Assembly: GCF_003992125.1 (NCBI RefSeq) | Contig: NZ_RQUY01000020.1 | Coordinates: 1-36,665 of the forward strand | Reading direction: 5' to 3' | Length of the DNA stretch: 36,665 nt | DNA from: Veillonella caviae | GTDB lineage: Bacteria > Bacillota > Negativicutes > Veillonellales > Veillonellaceae | In this document: positions 7,583-17,726 of the stretch, one piece after another | Layout of the letters: each line of letters opens with the position of its first letter | Numbering within the stretch: position 1 is the first letter of the stretch | Notes under the pieces: generated by a model | Seen by the model: only the letters and a program-made list of their open reading frames with translations | The model's database searches: none | What the model was told of the DNA's origin: nothing | Translations under genes and position numbers: made by a program

Positions 7583-8026
7583 ATGATACGTAGATTTGAT
7601 AAAAACAATTATAAATGGGAAGGTGTAGACACATTAGTATATAAACAAGATGGGAGCCCTTTTAAAGACGTAACTCGCCAAGTGCTATATGATGGTGCCT
7701 ATGATATTCCTTGTCAATTCCGATATTTTGAATGCTTGCCTGGAGGGTATTCTACCTTAGAATACCATGATCATACCCATATGGTTATGATACAGCGAGG
7801 TAAAGGACAATTGTTATTGGGTGATGAAGTTTTTGATGTAAAATCAGGTGATTTTATTGAGATTCCTGGTAATACGATTCATCAATTTCGTGCTAATAAA
7901 GGAGACTATATTGGATTTCTATGTCTTGTGAATAAAGAACGAGATAAGGTGAAGTTATTGTCTCAGGAACAAATGGAGAAGCTTCAAAATAATCCCCAAA
8001 TTAAAGCATTCTTAGAAAGTTGTTAA
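7583..8026 (+). CDS. Cupin-domain protein
   Basis: A 147-residue single-domain cupin. The first cupin motif is seen as EYHDHTHMVMIQRGKGQLLL (two or three metal-ligand His and a Glu) and the second as IPGNTIHQFRA, at about residues 58-105. The fold usually binds Fe, Mn or Zn; the activity cannot be told. Start 7583 is chosen for GGTGGTGAT just upstream; an in-frame start at 7562 overlaps the preceding terminator. It follows a terminator, so it needs its own promoter, which I do not see clearly. Confidence 0.82.
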   Translation: MIRRFDKNNYKWEGVDTLVYKQDGSPFKDVTRQVLYDGAYDIPCQFRYFECLPGGYSTLEYHDHTHMVMIQRGKGQLLLGDEVFDVKSGDFIEIPGNTIHQFRANKGDYIGFLCLVNKERDKVKLLSQEQMEKLQNNPQIKAFLESC

Positions 8027-8190
8027 TTGTGATTCTCGGTGGTATATATTAAAGGGGAATATCTTTTTTCTATGGCGAATCATTATAAAAATATATATGG
8101 TTTTCTATAGAATAGCCCCATGTTTATATTGCGTAGCGTGAGGGAACGTGATATTATAATTTTATGTTATAGATTTTTTTAGGAGGAAAC

Positions 8191-8307
8191 ATGTTAGGTT
8201 TAGTCATTAGCTTGTTGATTATCGCGCTGGTCGTGATTATTAATCACATTCGAATTATGAACAACAACTTAACACGTTTTGTCTTAGAAGTTCCGCGAAT
8301 GGTTTAA
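8191..8307 (+). CDS. Small membrane protein, 38 residues
   Basis: A short ORF with a very strong ribosome binding site (AGGAGGAAAC directly before the ATG). The product begins MLGLVISLLIIALVVIINH, one clear transmembrane helix, then a polar tail ending EVPRMV. It fills most of the space between the cupin gene and the ilvD promoter. I do not recognise a family. Strong Shine-Dalgarno spacing and a clean hydrophobic helix argue that it is real, but conservation is untested. Confidence 0.6.
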   Translation: MLGLVISLLIIALVVIINHIRIMNNNLTRFVLEVPRMV

Positions 8308-8324
8308 TATACATCAATAAGATT

Positions 8325-8352
8325 TTGACAGTTTATTTCTTATGTGTATATT
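8325..8352 (+). promoter_or_regulatory. Promoter of the ilv operon
   Basis: TTGACA at 8325-8330, a 16-base spacer and TATATT at 8347-8352. The start site would be near 8358, giving a leader of about 140 bases before ilvD. Confidence 0.75.
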
Positions 8353-8421
8353 CGTCATAGGTTACGTTGTATACCTATAGTAGGGTTCTGTAAACATAAG
8401 CAATTTCATTTGTATACTTTT

Positions 8422-8450
8422 AAGACGATTCGTAGGAATCGTCTTTTTTT
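8422..8450 (+). terminator. Terminator in the ilvD leader (candidate attenuator)
   Basis: AAGACGATTC (8422-8431) pairs perfectly with GAATCGTCTT (8436-8445) with a 4-base loop, followed by eight T. It lies between the promoter and the ilvD start, so full transcripts must read through. Upstream, ATAGGT and ACCTAT (8359-8380) can form a hairpin, and downstream TGAAAGC can pair with GCTTTCA. No T-box bulge sequence is seen. Confidence 0.7.
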
Positions 8451-8499
8451 ATTCGTTTGTGAAAGCCAAGTGCAGCTTTCATCTGCAGAGGAGATTATT

Positions 8500-10170
8500 A
8501 TGAGTTGTAGAAGTGAAAATTTGACTACAGGGGTCGCTCGTGCACCACACAGATCGTTATTAAAGGCATTGGGGTTTGTGGATGAAGAAATGGGCAGACC
8601 GATTATAGGTATTGCCAATTCTTTTAATGAAATCATTCCAGGTCATGTGGGCTTGAAAAATGTTGTACAAGCTGTAAAAGATGGTATCCGCAATGCTGGT
8701 GGTGTACCGATTGAGTTTAATACTATTGGTATTTGTGATGGCCTTGCAATGAATCACATTGGCATGAAATATTCCTTAGTGACTCGTAATATCATTGCTG
8801 ATTCTATTGAAGCTACTGCTATGGCAACGCCATTTGACGCTATGGTATTCATTCCTAACTGCGATAAAGTTGTACCAGGTATGTTAATCGCCGCAGCACG
8901 CCTCAATATTCCGTCCGTATTCGTATCTGGTGGCGCTATGCTTGCCGGTGTGCATAAAGGTAAAAAAATTGGTTTGTCTGATGTGTTTGAAGCAGTAGGT
9001 AAACACCAAACAGGTGAAATGGGCGATGCAGAGCTACATGATATTGAAAATAGCGCATGCCCTACTTGTGGTTCTTGTTCTGGTATGTATACGGCTAACA
9101 CTATGAATTGCTTGACGGAAGCGCTTGGTATGGGCTTGCCTGGCAATGGGACTATTCCAGCGGTATATTCAGAACGTTTGCGCCTTGCCAAATTGGCAGG
9201 TATGCAAGCTGTAGAGGTATTAAAAGCTAATTTGCGTCCAAAAGATATTATGACGAAAGAGGCTTTTGAAAATGCAGTGGCTCTCGATATGGCATTAGGT
9301 GGTTCTTCTAATACGGCGCTCCATTTACCAGCTATCGCTCATGAAGCAGGTGTCGACTTGTCTTTAGATGATTTTGATCGCATTGCACAAATTACACCGC
9401 AACTATCTAAACTATCTCCATCGGGTATCTATTTTATCGAAGACTTATACGCTGCAGGTGGTGTATCTGCAGTAATGAAACGGTTAGCAGAAAATGGCCG
9501 TTTACATACTGATTGCCAAACTGTAGCATTGAAAACACAAGGAGAAATCGTTGCAGCCGCTCAAGTTGTGGATGAAGATGTAATTCATCCGTGGAATAAT
9601 CCTGTTCATGAAACAGGTGGGATTGCCGTATTAAAAGGTAATTTAGCAGAAGATGGTTCCGTTGTAAAAGCTGGTGCGGTAGCTGAGGATATGCTTGTTC
9701 ACTCAGGCCCTGCTAAGGTATTTAACTGCGAAGAAGATGCAGTAGAAGCGATTATGGGCGGTAAAATTGTTAAAGGTGACGTTGTGGTTATCCGTTATGA
9801 AGGGCCAAAAGGTGGTCCTGGTATGCGCGAAATGTTGACACCAACATCTATTATCGCTGGTATGGGGCTTGATAAAGATGTAGCATTATTAACAGATGGA
9901 CGTTTCTCTGGTGCCACTCGAGGTGCTTCTATCGGTCACGTGTCTCCAGAAGCAGCAGCAGGCGGTACCATCGCTGTCGTAGAGGATGGAGATATTATTA
10001 ATATCGATATTCCAAGTGGTAAATTAGAATTGGCTGTTAGCGACGAAGAAATTGCACGACGTAAAGCTGCTTTACCTCCATTTAAGAGCAATGTAACAGG
10101 ATATTTGAAGAAGTATGCCCTTCATGTATCCTCTGCAGCACAAGGGGCTATCGAGATCTTAGAGGACTAA
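8500..10170 (+). CDS. ilvD: Dihydroxy-acid dehydratase
   Basis: A 556-residue enzyme of normal IlvD length that dehydrates 2,3-dihydroxy-isovalerate and its ethyl homologue to the keto acids of valine and isoleucine. Fe-S cluster Cys residues occur in [10 protein letters not shown] and [19 protein letters not shown]; the C-terminal [20 protein letters not shown] motif is also present. The start at 8500 follows GAGGAG; the frame is open upstream to 8344, but that stretch contains the leader terminator and cannot be coding. First gene of the ilvD-ilvA-ilvB-ilvN operon. Confidence 0.97.
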   Translation: MSCRSENLTTGVARAPHRSLLKALGFVDEEMGRPIIGIANSFNEIIPGHVGLKNVVQAVKDGIRNAGGVPIEFNTIGICDGLAMNHIGMKYSLVTRNIIADSIEATAMATPFDAMVFIPNCDKVVPGMLIAAARLNIPSVFVSGGAMLAGVHKGKKIGLSDVFEAVGKHQTGEMGDAELHDIENSACPTCGSCSGMYTANTMNCLTEALGMGLPGNGTIPAVYSERLRLAKLAGMQAVEVLKANLRPKDIMTKEAFENAVALDMALGGSSNTALHLPAIAHEAGVDLSLDDFDRIAQITPQLSKLSPSGIYFIEDLYAAGGVSAVMKRLAENGRLHTDCQTVALKTQGEIVAAAQVVDEDVIHPWNNPVHETGGIAVLKGNLAEDGSVVKAGAVAEDMLVHSGPAKVFNCEEDAVEAIMGGKIVKGDVVVIRYEGPKGGPGMREMLTPTSIIAGMGLDKDVALLTDGRFSGATRGASIGHVSPEAAAGGTIAVVEDGDIINIDIPSGKLELAVSDEEIARRKAALPPFKSNVTGYLKKYALHVSSAAQGAIEILED

Positions 10171-10206
10171 GGGGTATCAATCATAACCTTAGGAGATGGT
10201 GTATAG

Positions 10207-11430
10207 ATGCATAAATTATATGATTTTATGGAAGCAAGAGAGCGCTTATCCACTATTACGGTAAAAACAAAATTATTGCACAGTGAGGTATTTTCTGACG
10301 AATGTGGTAATGATGTATATATTAAACCTGAAAACCTGCAAATTACAGGCTCTTTCAAAGTGCGGGGCGCATATAATAAAATTTCAAAATTAACGAATGA
10401 AGAGAAAGTTCGTGGCGTAATTGCCGCATCGGCGGGAAATCACGCACAAGGCGTTGCATTAGCAGCTAAACGTCTTGGTATAAAAGCCACTATCGTTATG
10501 CCGAAGCATACACCGCTCATTAAGGTGAATGCCACTAGACAATATGGGGCGGATGTAGTTCTTTATGGAGAAATCTATGATGAGGCATACCAAAAAGCCA
10601 TGGAACTACAAAAAGAGCATGGCTACGTATTTGTTCATCCTTTCGACGATGAAGATGTTATCGAAGGCCAAGGGACTATTGCATTAGAAGTATTAGAAGA
10701 ACTACCTGATGCAGATGTGCTACTCGTTCCTGTTGGCGGTGGTGGTATTGTGGCAGGTATTGCAGCGGCGGCAAAATTAAAAAATCCGCAAATTAAAATC
10801 ATCGGTGTAGAACCAGAAGGGGCGGCTAGTTGTAAAGCAGGTCTTGTAGCGGGGCATCCAGTGAAACTTGATGAAGTGTCTACTATTGCAGATGGCACTG
10901 CAGTAGCTACCATTGGTACAAAAACATTAGACTATGTAAAACAATACGTCGATGAAATTGTTACTGTTTCTGATTATGAATTAATGGAAGCATTCCTCTT
11001 ATTGGTAGAAAAACATAAACTAGTAGCAGAGAACTCCGGTATTTTACCATTAGCGGGGCTTAAAAAATTGAAATGCCGAGGCAAAAAAGTGGTAGCTATT
11101 GTCAGCGGTGGTAATATCGATGTGCTTACTATTTCCTCTATGATTAATAAAGGTCTTGTTTTGCGCGGTCGTATTTTCACATTCTCTGTGAACTTGCCTG
11201 ACAAACCAGGACAGTTAGTGGCTGTATCGCAAATGCTTGCTGATGCAGATGCGAATGTAATCAAATTAGATCATAATCAATTTAAAAACCTAGACCGTTT
11301 CCACGAAGTAGAGTTACAAGTGACAGTGGAAACAAATGGGGAAGAACATATTAAGAAAATCATTGAAGATTTTAAACAAAAAGGGTATACCATTAAGCGC
11401 TTAAATTCTACGGAAATATTATCAGAATAG
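10207..11430 (+). CDS. ilvA: Threonine ammonia-lyase (threonine deaminase)
   Basis: A 407-residue PLP enzyme that converts threonine to 2-oxobutanoate, the isoleucine precursor. The PLP lysine is K51 in GSFKVRGAYNK. The Gly-rich phosphate loop is PVGGGGIVAG near residue 180. A single ACT-like domain fills residues about 330-403, the length class of the 400-residue enzymes (TdcB/IlvA type with one ACT domain), shorter than E. coli IlvA. It lies within the ilv operon, 36 bases after ilvD, so a biosynthetic role is likely. Confidence 0.94.
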   Translation: MHKLYDFMEARERLSTITVKTKLLHSEVFSDECGNDVYIKPENLQITGSFKVRGAYNKISKLTNEEKVRGVIAASAGNHAQGVALAAKRLGIKATIVMPKHTPLIKVNATRQYGADVVLYGEIYDEAYQKAMELQKEHGYVFVHPFDDEDVIEGQGTIALEVLEELPDADVLLVPVGGGGIVAGIAAAAKLKNPQIKIIGVEPEGAASCKAGLVAGHPVKLDEVSTIADGTAVATIGTKTLDYVKQYVDEIVTVSDYELMEAFLLLVEKHKLVAENSGILPLAGLKKLKCRGKKVVAIVSGGNIDVLTISSMINKGLVLRGRIFTFSVNLPDKPGQLVAVSQMLADADANVIKLDHNQFKNLDRFHEVELQVTVETNGEEHIKKIIEDFKQKGYTIKRLNSTEILSE

Positions 11431-11453
11431 GCGTGGTATCAGAAAGGATATAC

Positions 11454-13169
11454 ATGAGTGAAACTATTAACGGAGCTCGCATCGTCCTTGAAACACTTCA
11501 TCGCTTAGGCGTAACAGATATGTTTGGTTATCCTGGCGGTGCAGTAATTCCTATTTATGACGAAATTTATAGCTTTCCAGATATCAAACATTATTTTGTA
11601 CGCCACGAACAAGGAGCGGCTCACGCAGCTGATGGCTATGCTCGCGTATCTGGCAAGGTTGGTGTGTGCTTGGCTACCTCTGGACCAGGCGCTACCAATC
11701 TTGTAACAGGTATTATGACTGCTTATATGGACTCGGTACCAATGCTTGCTATAACAGGTCAGGTGGGACGGGCCCTTATAGGGAAAGACTCCTTCCAAGA
11801 AGCGGATATTCAAGGCATTACGATGCCAATTACAAAACATAATTATTTAGTACAAGATATCCACGATTTGCCACGCATCATTAAAGAGGCGTACTTTATC
11901 GCTGGCACCGGTCGTCCAGGTCCTGTACTTATCGATATTCCAAAGGATATTCAAACTACCAGTATTTCCATGGCGGAATATAATAAACTTTTTGAAGTGC
12001 CAATCCACTTAGAAGGCTACGACCCAACTTATAAAGGTCATCAAGGCCAAATCAAGAAGGCGGCCACGCTCATTAAAAATGCCAAACGCCCATTGATTAT
12101 TGCCGGCGCAGGAGTTCTTAAATCTAGCGCTATGGATGAAATTAAGGAATTGGCGGAAAAAGCTAATATTCCTGTTTGTAATACTTTAGTAGGTCTTGGA
12201 AGTTTCCCAGGGGATCATGAACTAGCTCTTGGCATGGTAGGTATGCATGGTACAGTAGCCGCTAACTATAGTACTGAAGAGGCAGATTTGGTGATTGCCG
12301 CTGGTATTCGTTTCCATGATCGCATTACAGGACATCCAGATTTCTTCTGTAAAAAAGCTAAAATTATCCATATCGATATCGACCCTGCAGAAATCGATAA
12401 AAATGTGACTATTAATGTGCCTATCGTAGGTGATTTGAAACAAGTGTTAACAGAGTTGAACGCTCTTGTAGAAGCTGCTACACATGATGCATGGCTCGGG
12501 CAAATTCGCGCATGGCAAGATGAGTATCCTATGGTAGTACCTGAACTTGTTGATGGTGAACTTAATCCACAATATGTATTGTCTGAACTTAATAAAATTG
12601 CTAATCGAGATGCGATTATCGTAACTGATGTAGGGCAACATCAAATGTGGGCAGCGCAATTTTTGACTCATAAAATGCCTCATACTATAGTAACTTCTGG
12701 CGGCGCTGGTACTATGGGTTATGGTTTGCCAGCAGCTATTGGTGCTCAAATAGGGGCGCCAACGAAACAAGTCATCCTCGTTGTAGGCGATGGTGGTTTC
12801 CAAATGACCTTTGAAGAATTGATGATGGTGAAACAGTATGATTTACCAATTAAAATTATTATCATCAATAATGGATTCCTTGGTATGGTTCGTCAATGGC
12901 AAGAAATCTTTAATAAACGGCGTTACTCTTATGTAGATTTGGAAATGAGTCCTGATTTTATTAAATTAGCAGATGCTTTTGGATTAGATGCTCATCGCAT
13001 TGAGTCTGTAGAGGATTTTACATCTACTTTCACAAATTATATTACCTCTGATGAAAGTATTATTTTAGACTGTCGTGTTAAACGGGAAGAAAATGTACTA
13101 CCTATGATTCCAGCAGGTGGTACGGTGAGTGGCATGATGGGGAAAAAGGGGGTGATTGGCGATGAGTAA
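11454..13169 (+). CDS. ilvB: Acetolactate synthase, large (catalytic) subunit
   Basis: A 571-residue ThDP/FAD enzyme joining two pyruvates, or pyruvate and 2-oxobutanoate. The catalytic Glu is E52 in RHEQGAAHAADGYARVSG. The ThDP motif begins VVGDGGFQMTFEE and ends in IIINNGFLGMVRQWQ. Start 11454 is preceded by AAAGGA; an in-frame start at 11433 lies directly behind the ilvA stop without a better site. The stop overlaps the ilvN start in ATGAGTAA, which suggests translational coupling of the two subunits. Confidence 0.97.
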   Translation: MSETINGARIVLETLHRLGVTDMFGYPGGAVIPIYDEIYSFPDIKHYFVRHEQGAAHAADGYARVSGKVGVCLATSGPGATNLVTGIMTAYMDSVPMLAITGQVGRALIGKDSFQEADIQGITMPITKHNYLVQDIHDLPRIIKEAYFIAGTGRPGPVLIDIPKDIQTTSISMAEYNKLFEVPIHLEGYDPTYKGHQGQIKKAATLIKNAKRPLIIAGAGVLKSSAMDEIKELAEKANIPVCNTLVGLGSFPGDHELALGMVGMHGTVAANYSTEEADLVIAAGIRFHDRITGHPDFFCKKAKIIHIDIDPAEIDKNVTINVPIVGDLKQVLTELNALVEAATHDAWLGQIRAWQDEYPMVVPELVDGELNPQYVLSELNKIANRDAIIVTDVGQHQMWAAQFLTHKMPHTIVTSGGAGTMGYGLPAAIGAQIGAPTKQVILVVGDGGFQMTFEELMMVKQYDLPIKIIIINNGFLGMVRQWQEIFNKRRYSYVDLEMSPDFIKLADAFGLDAHRIESVEDFTSTFTNYITSDESIILDCRVKREENVLPMIPAGGTVSGMMGKKGVIGDE

Positions 13170-13650
13170 AGAACATCAAGTCCTAGTAATTGCCAAAAAT
13201 ACGGCCGGCATTGGTACTCGTATTTTAGCACTTTTTAATCGACGCGGTTTTAATGTTACGAAAATGACCTCTGGTATTACGAATGAACCTGGTTATGCTC
13301 GCATCACCCTTACTGTAGAAGCAGATGATCGTGTGTTAGACCAAATTCAAAAACAAATTTATAAACTTATTGATGTGGTGAAGGTTAAGATATTCCCTGA
13401 GGATAATGTAGTGTGCCGTGAACTTATGCTTATTAAGGTAAAAGCAACGGCAGCGACCAGATCTCAAATTGTGCAAATCGCCGATGTATATCGTGGTAAT
13501 GTGCTCGATATTTCCCCTACATCTATGATTATCGAGGTTATTGGAAGCGTTGAAAAATTGCGTGGCTTCATTCAAATTATGGAAACCTATGGTGTCCTTG
13601 AAATCGCAAAAACGGGGATTACTGCTATGAGCAGAGGGGAAAAAATCTAG
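13162..13650 (+). CDS. ilvN: Acetolactate synthase, small (regulatory) subunit
   Basis: A 162-residue protein with an N-terminal ACT domain (residues about 4-75; NTAGIGTRILALFNRRGFNV is the valine-binding region) and the C-terminal ALS_ss domain (from about 80, RELMLIKVKA). It confers feedback inhibition on the large subunit. The ATG at 13162 overlaps the ilvB stop by 8 bases. About 66 bases separate it from the following ABC ATPase gene. Confidence 0.96.
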   Translation: MSKEHQVLVIAKNTAGIGTRILALFNRRGFNVTKMTSGITNEPGYARITLTVEADDRVLDQIQKQIYKLIDVVKVKIFPEDNVVCRELMLIKVKATAATRSQIVQIADVYRGNVLDISPTSMIIEVIGSVEKLRGFIQIMETYGVLEIAKTGITAMSRGEKI

Positions 13651-13716
13651 TTTGTAGTAGTCATACACTCATTGGTATTCATCCTGATGCTTTATATATG
13701 GTAAGGTTGTGAAATC

Positions 13717-14514
13717 ATGAATGACTCGAAGGCTTCTGAGTTATTACATTATGAAAACGTCACGTTTCGCCGTGATGGTAGAGATATTTTAAAAGGTGTG
13801 AATTGGCATGTAGAGGTGGGGCAGAATTGGGCTCTTTTAGGTCTCAATGGTGCTGGTAAGTCTACATTGCTCAGTATGATTCCTGCTTATCAAATACCTA
13901 CTACAGGCATTGTACGCGTCTTTGGTCATGAATTTGGCAAATATGTGTGGGCTAATATAAAATCGCGTGTAGGTTTTGTCAGTTCCTCTTTAGGGCAGTT
14001 TCAGTCTACTTTAGACAAGCAGGTGGCCGAAGATGTAGTTGTATCTGGCGCTTTTAGTAGCATCGGTATTTATACAGTCGTATCTGATGAACAGCTGGGG
14101 AAGGCATTAGCCTTAATGGAACAATTTGGGATTACCTATTTAATAGGCCATCGCTTTGCTACATTGTCAGCAGGGGAACAACGTCGTGTACTGTTGGCGC
14201 GAGCTGTAATGGCAAATCCTGATTTACTTATATTAGATGAGCCCTGTTCAGGTCTTGATTTGCCGGCACGGGAACAGTTTTTACGCACTGTGGAACGATT
14301 GGCACAAGAGGAGCAAAAACCATTCATCTATGTGTCTCATCAAATCGAAGAGATTATGCCTAGCATAACGCATGTGGCTATTATTAAAGAGGGTCTTATT
14401 ACATACCAAGGGCCAAAGTCTGAGATTCTAACAGATAGTATATTATCGGATGTATTTGGCATACCTGTATCAGTCGTATGGGAGCGAGAGCGTCCTTGGG
14501 TTATCGTAACATAG
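13717..14514 (+). CDS. ABC transporter ATP-binding protein, YlmA-like
   Basis: A 265-residue single ABC domain. Walker A is LLGLNGAGKST at about residues 41-51. The signature is LSAGEQRRVLLARA, Walker B is LLILDEPCSGLD, and the switch His is in YVSHQIEEI. Length and sequence resemble the orphan ATPase YlmA of Bacillus. No permease or binding protein is adjacent. It sits between ilvN and ilvC in the same direction, so it may be co-expressed with the ilv genes, but its substrate and partner are unknown. Confidence 0.85.
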   Translation: MNDSKASELLHYENVTFRRDGRDILKGVNWHVEVGQNWALLGLNGAGKSTLLSMIPAYQIPTTGIVRVFGHEFGKYVWANIKSRVGFVSSSLGQFQSTLDKQVAEDVVVSGAFSSIGIYTVVSDEQLGKALALMEQFGITYLIGHRFATLSAGEQRRVLLARAVMANPDLLILDEPCSGLDLPAREQFLRTVERLAQEEQKPFIYVSHQIEEIMPSITHVAIIKEGLITYQGPKSEILTDSILSDVFGIPVSVVWERERPWVIVT

Positions 14515-14618
14515 GTTATTAGAGCGCCCATGGATATGGCAAAGGCCAAGCTTTAATACACTCATTTATTTGATTTAATTTTATACAGTATAAGTGGAAT
14601 GGTAATATCCATTTATAA

Positions 14619-15722
<1,104 letters not shown>

Positions 15723-15744
15723 TATATTCGTGACTAATATTCAT

Positions 15745-15785
15745 GATATAAAAAAAGCGATCCTTAGGGGTCGCTTTTTTATATC
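15745..15785. terminator. Intrinsic terminator after ilvC
   Basis: GATAT/ATATC and A-run/T-run flanks surround the GCGATCC/GGGTCGC stem (15757-15763 with 15768-15774, one G-U). A six-T run follows. It ends the ilv block. Confidence 0.9.
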
Positions 15786-15805
15786 GAAAAATACTACTTA
15801 GGATA

Positions 15806-15814
15806 TGATATAAT
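15806..15814 (+). promoter_or_regulatory. Extended -10 promoter of the radical SAM-ylm cluster
   Basis: TGATATAAT is a full TGN extended -10 box placed about 85 bp before the radical SAM start. No good -35 is seen, which extended -10 promoters tolerate. Confidence 0.55.
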
Positions 15815-15900
15815 AAAATGATATGAAAGAAGCAGGTTATAGTTCTTTTTAGCTCTATAATCTGTGTCGGATGGTTAAGTTATATAAGAAAGGAATTTAT

Positions 15901-17628
15901 TTGAACCGCAAAGATTTAATGGACCGTTTACAAGAGTTATATGAAAATGAGGATAGTCGTATTACTATTAATCCTCATAGTAGTCAACGAGTAGCGCTTG
16001 TGTATCCTAATACGTATTTTGTAGGCATGAGTAATTTAGGGCTTCATATTATTTATAAAGAGATTAATGATCGACCTGATAGTGTATGTGAGCGTATTTT
16101 CTTGCCAGAGAAAAAAGAATTAGAGGTTTATGATAAAACTAAAACGCCTTTAATGAGTGTGGAAACGCAGCGTCCTATGCATCAATTTGATGTAGTTGCC
16201 TTTGATGTTACTTTTGAAATGGATTATTTCCATATTCCGTTTATGCTCAAACAAGGTCGAGTGCCAATTATGAGTACAGACCGTACCGATTTTGATCCTA
16301 TCGTTATCGCTGGTGGCCCTTGTGCGACCTTTAATCCAGAACCTTTCGCAGACTTTATTGATGCGTGTATCATCGGTGAAGGAGAAGGTCTAGTTACTGC
16401 TGTGTTGAATCGCATTCGTGAGGGCCGCAGTAATGGTGAAAGTAGAGAATCTATTATTGCATCGTTAGCAGCTATTGCAGGAGTGTATGTACCAGCTTTA
16501 TATACCCCACAATTTGATGAGGATGAACAATTTGTGGGGTACCATATAGCAGAAGGTGCGCCTCATACGATTTACCGTCATTTCCAACCTTTAACGAGTG
16601 GCGGTGAAACTGTTATTGCCACAGATTTTACCGAGTTTGGTGCTATGTATATTATCGAGGTCGCTCGAGGCTGTGGTCGTCATTGCCGTTTTTGTATGGC
16701 TGGTTACTGTTTCCGTGTTCCTCGCGTGCGCCCATTAGATATTTTAAAAAAAGGTGTAGACAGAGCGGAGAGTCTTGGTAAAAAAGTAGGCCTCATGGGC
16801 GCTGCTATTTCCGACTATCCAGAGGTGGACGAATTAGTTACCTATATTCGCTCAAAAGGCATGCGATATTCTTGTGCATCTTTGCGTGCCGATTCCTTAA
16901 CACAAGTCGTTGTAGATGGTCTTGCTGATAGTGGTCAAAAGACGATTACTATTGCACCCGAAACGGGTAGTGAACGATTGCGTAGGGTTATTAATAAAGG
17001 CATTAGTGAGGAAAACCTGCGCACTGCTGCTCAATTATCTGCTAAATCGGGCATTCAACATATGCGTCTTTACATCATGATTGGCTTACCTACAGAAACG
17101 GATGAAGATATTGATGCTATTATAGGTTTGGCAGAACGGACACAAGCTCATATGGCAGAGGTGGGGTGTAAAGGTCGACTTACATTGAGTATTAATCCAT
17201 TTATTCCAAAGCCATTTACACCGTTTCAATGGATGGCTATGGAATATCAAAAATCGGTAGAGAAAAAATTACAATATATAAAAAAATCATTGCAGAAAAA
17301 TCGTCGTATTGAGGTTCTTGTAGAATCTCCTAAAGAGGCGTATATTCAGGGCGTATTATCTCGTGGTGATCGTCGGTTAGGCAAGGTTATTGCTGCTTGT
17401 GCTATGGATAAGGGAAGTAAATCCTTTAAAACAGAAATGAAAGCTGCTGGCCTCGATATGGATGTTCTTAATTATAGAGAACGAGATTTTAACGAATACT
17501 TACCTTGGTCTCACTTAAATATGGGGTTACATGAGGGCTATTTAGAATCAGAATGGCAACGATCTATGGACGAAGCGTATACTCCTCCTTGTATGGATGG
17601 ATGTAAACGTTGCGGAGTATGTAAATAG
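15901..17628 (+). CDS. B12-binding-type radical SAM protein (TIGR03960-like)
   Basis: A roughly 575-residue radical SAM protein. Residues about 15-220 are the N-terminal cobalamin-binding-like region. The 4Fe-4S motif is C258-x3-C262-x2-C265 in ARGCGRHCRFCMAGYC. A Cys-rich tail ends the protein (CMDGCKRCGVCK). A TTG start at 15901 with AGAAAGGA 6 bases upstream fits best; an ATG at 15871 in the same frame has no clear site. In many Firmicutes the companion TIGR03936/DUF2344 gene follows; here it does not. The substrate is unknown, possibly RNA or a cofactor. Confidence 0.85.
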   Translation: MNRKDLMDRLQELYENEDSRITINPHSSQRVALVYPNTYFVGMSNLGLHIIYKEINDRPDSVCERIFLPEKKELEVYDKTKTPLMSVETQRPMHQFDVVAFDVTFEMDYFHIPFMLKQGRVPIMSTDRTDFDPIVIAGGPCATFNPEPFADFIDACIIGEGEGLVTAVLNRIREGRSNGESRESIIASLAAIAGVYVPALYTPQFDEDEQFVGYHIAEGAPHTIYRHFQPLTSGGETVIATDFTEFGAMYIIEVARGCGRHCRFCMAGYCFRVPRVRPLDILKKGVDRAESLGKKVGLMGAAISDYPEVDELVTYIRSKGMRYSCASLRADSLTQVVVDGLADSGQKTITIAPETGSERLRRVINKGISEENLRTAAQLSAKSGIQHMRLYIMIGLPTETDEDIDAIIGLAERTQAHMAEVGCKGRLTLSINPFIPKPFTPFQWMAMEYQKSVEKKLQYIKKSLQKNRRIEVLVESPKEAYIQGVLSRGDRRLGKVIAACAMDKGSKSFKTEMKAAGLDMDVLNYRERDFNEYLPWSHLNMGLHEGYLESEWQRSMDEAYTPPCMDGCKRCGVCK

Positions 17629-17726
17629 ACCCAATATTTTCAAGTAGCGGCGGAGTTTGTTAGTGGTACATAGATTGGACCATACAATAGGTATAATCGA
17701 TGTTTATATAAATAGGCAAGGTGTAT

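Noticed and set aside
8344-8499. N-terminal extension of ilvD back to 8344
   Set aside because: It would translate through the leader terminator; the family N-terminus and GAGGAG site fit the ATG at 8500.
8358-8499. T-box riboswitch before ilvD
   Set aside because: The leader is too short and lacks the conserved T-box bulge sequence.
8754-9191. 145-residue minus-strand frame inside ilvD
   Set aside because: Antisense shadow of a strongly conserved enzyme; no supporting signals.
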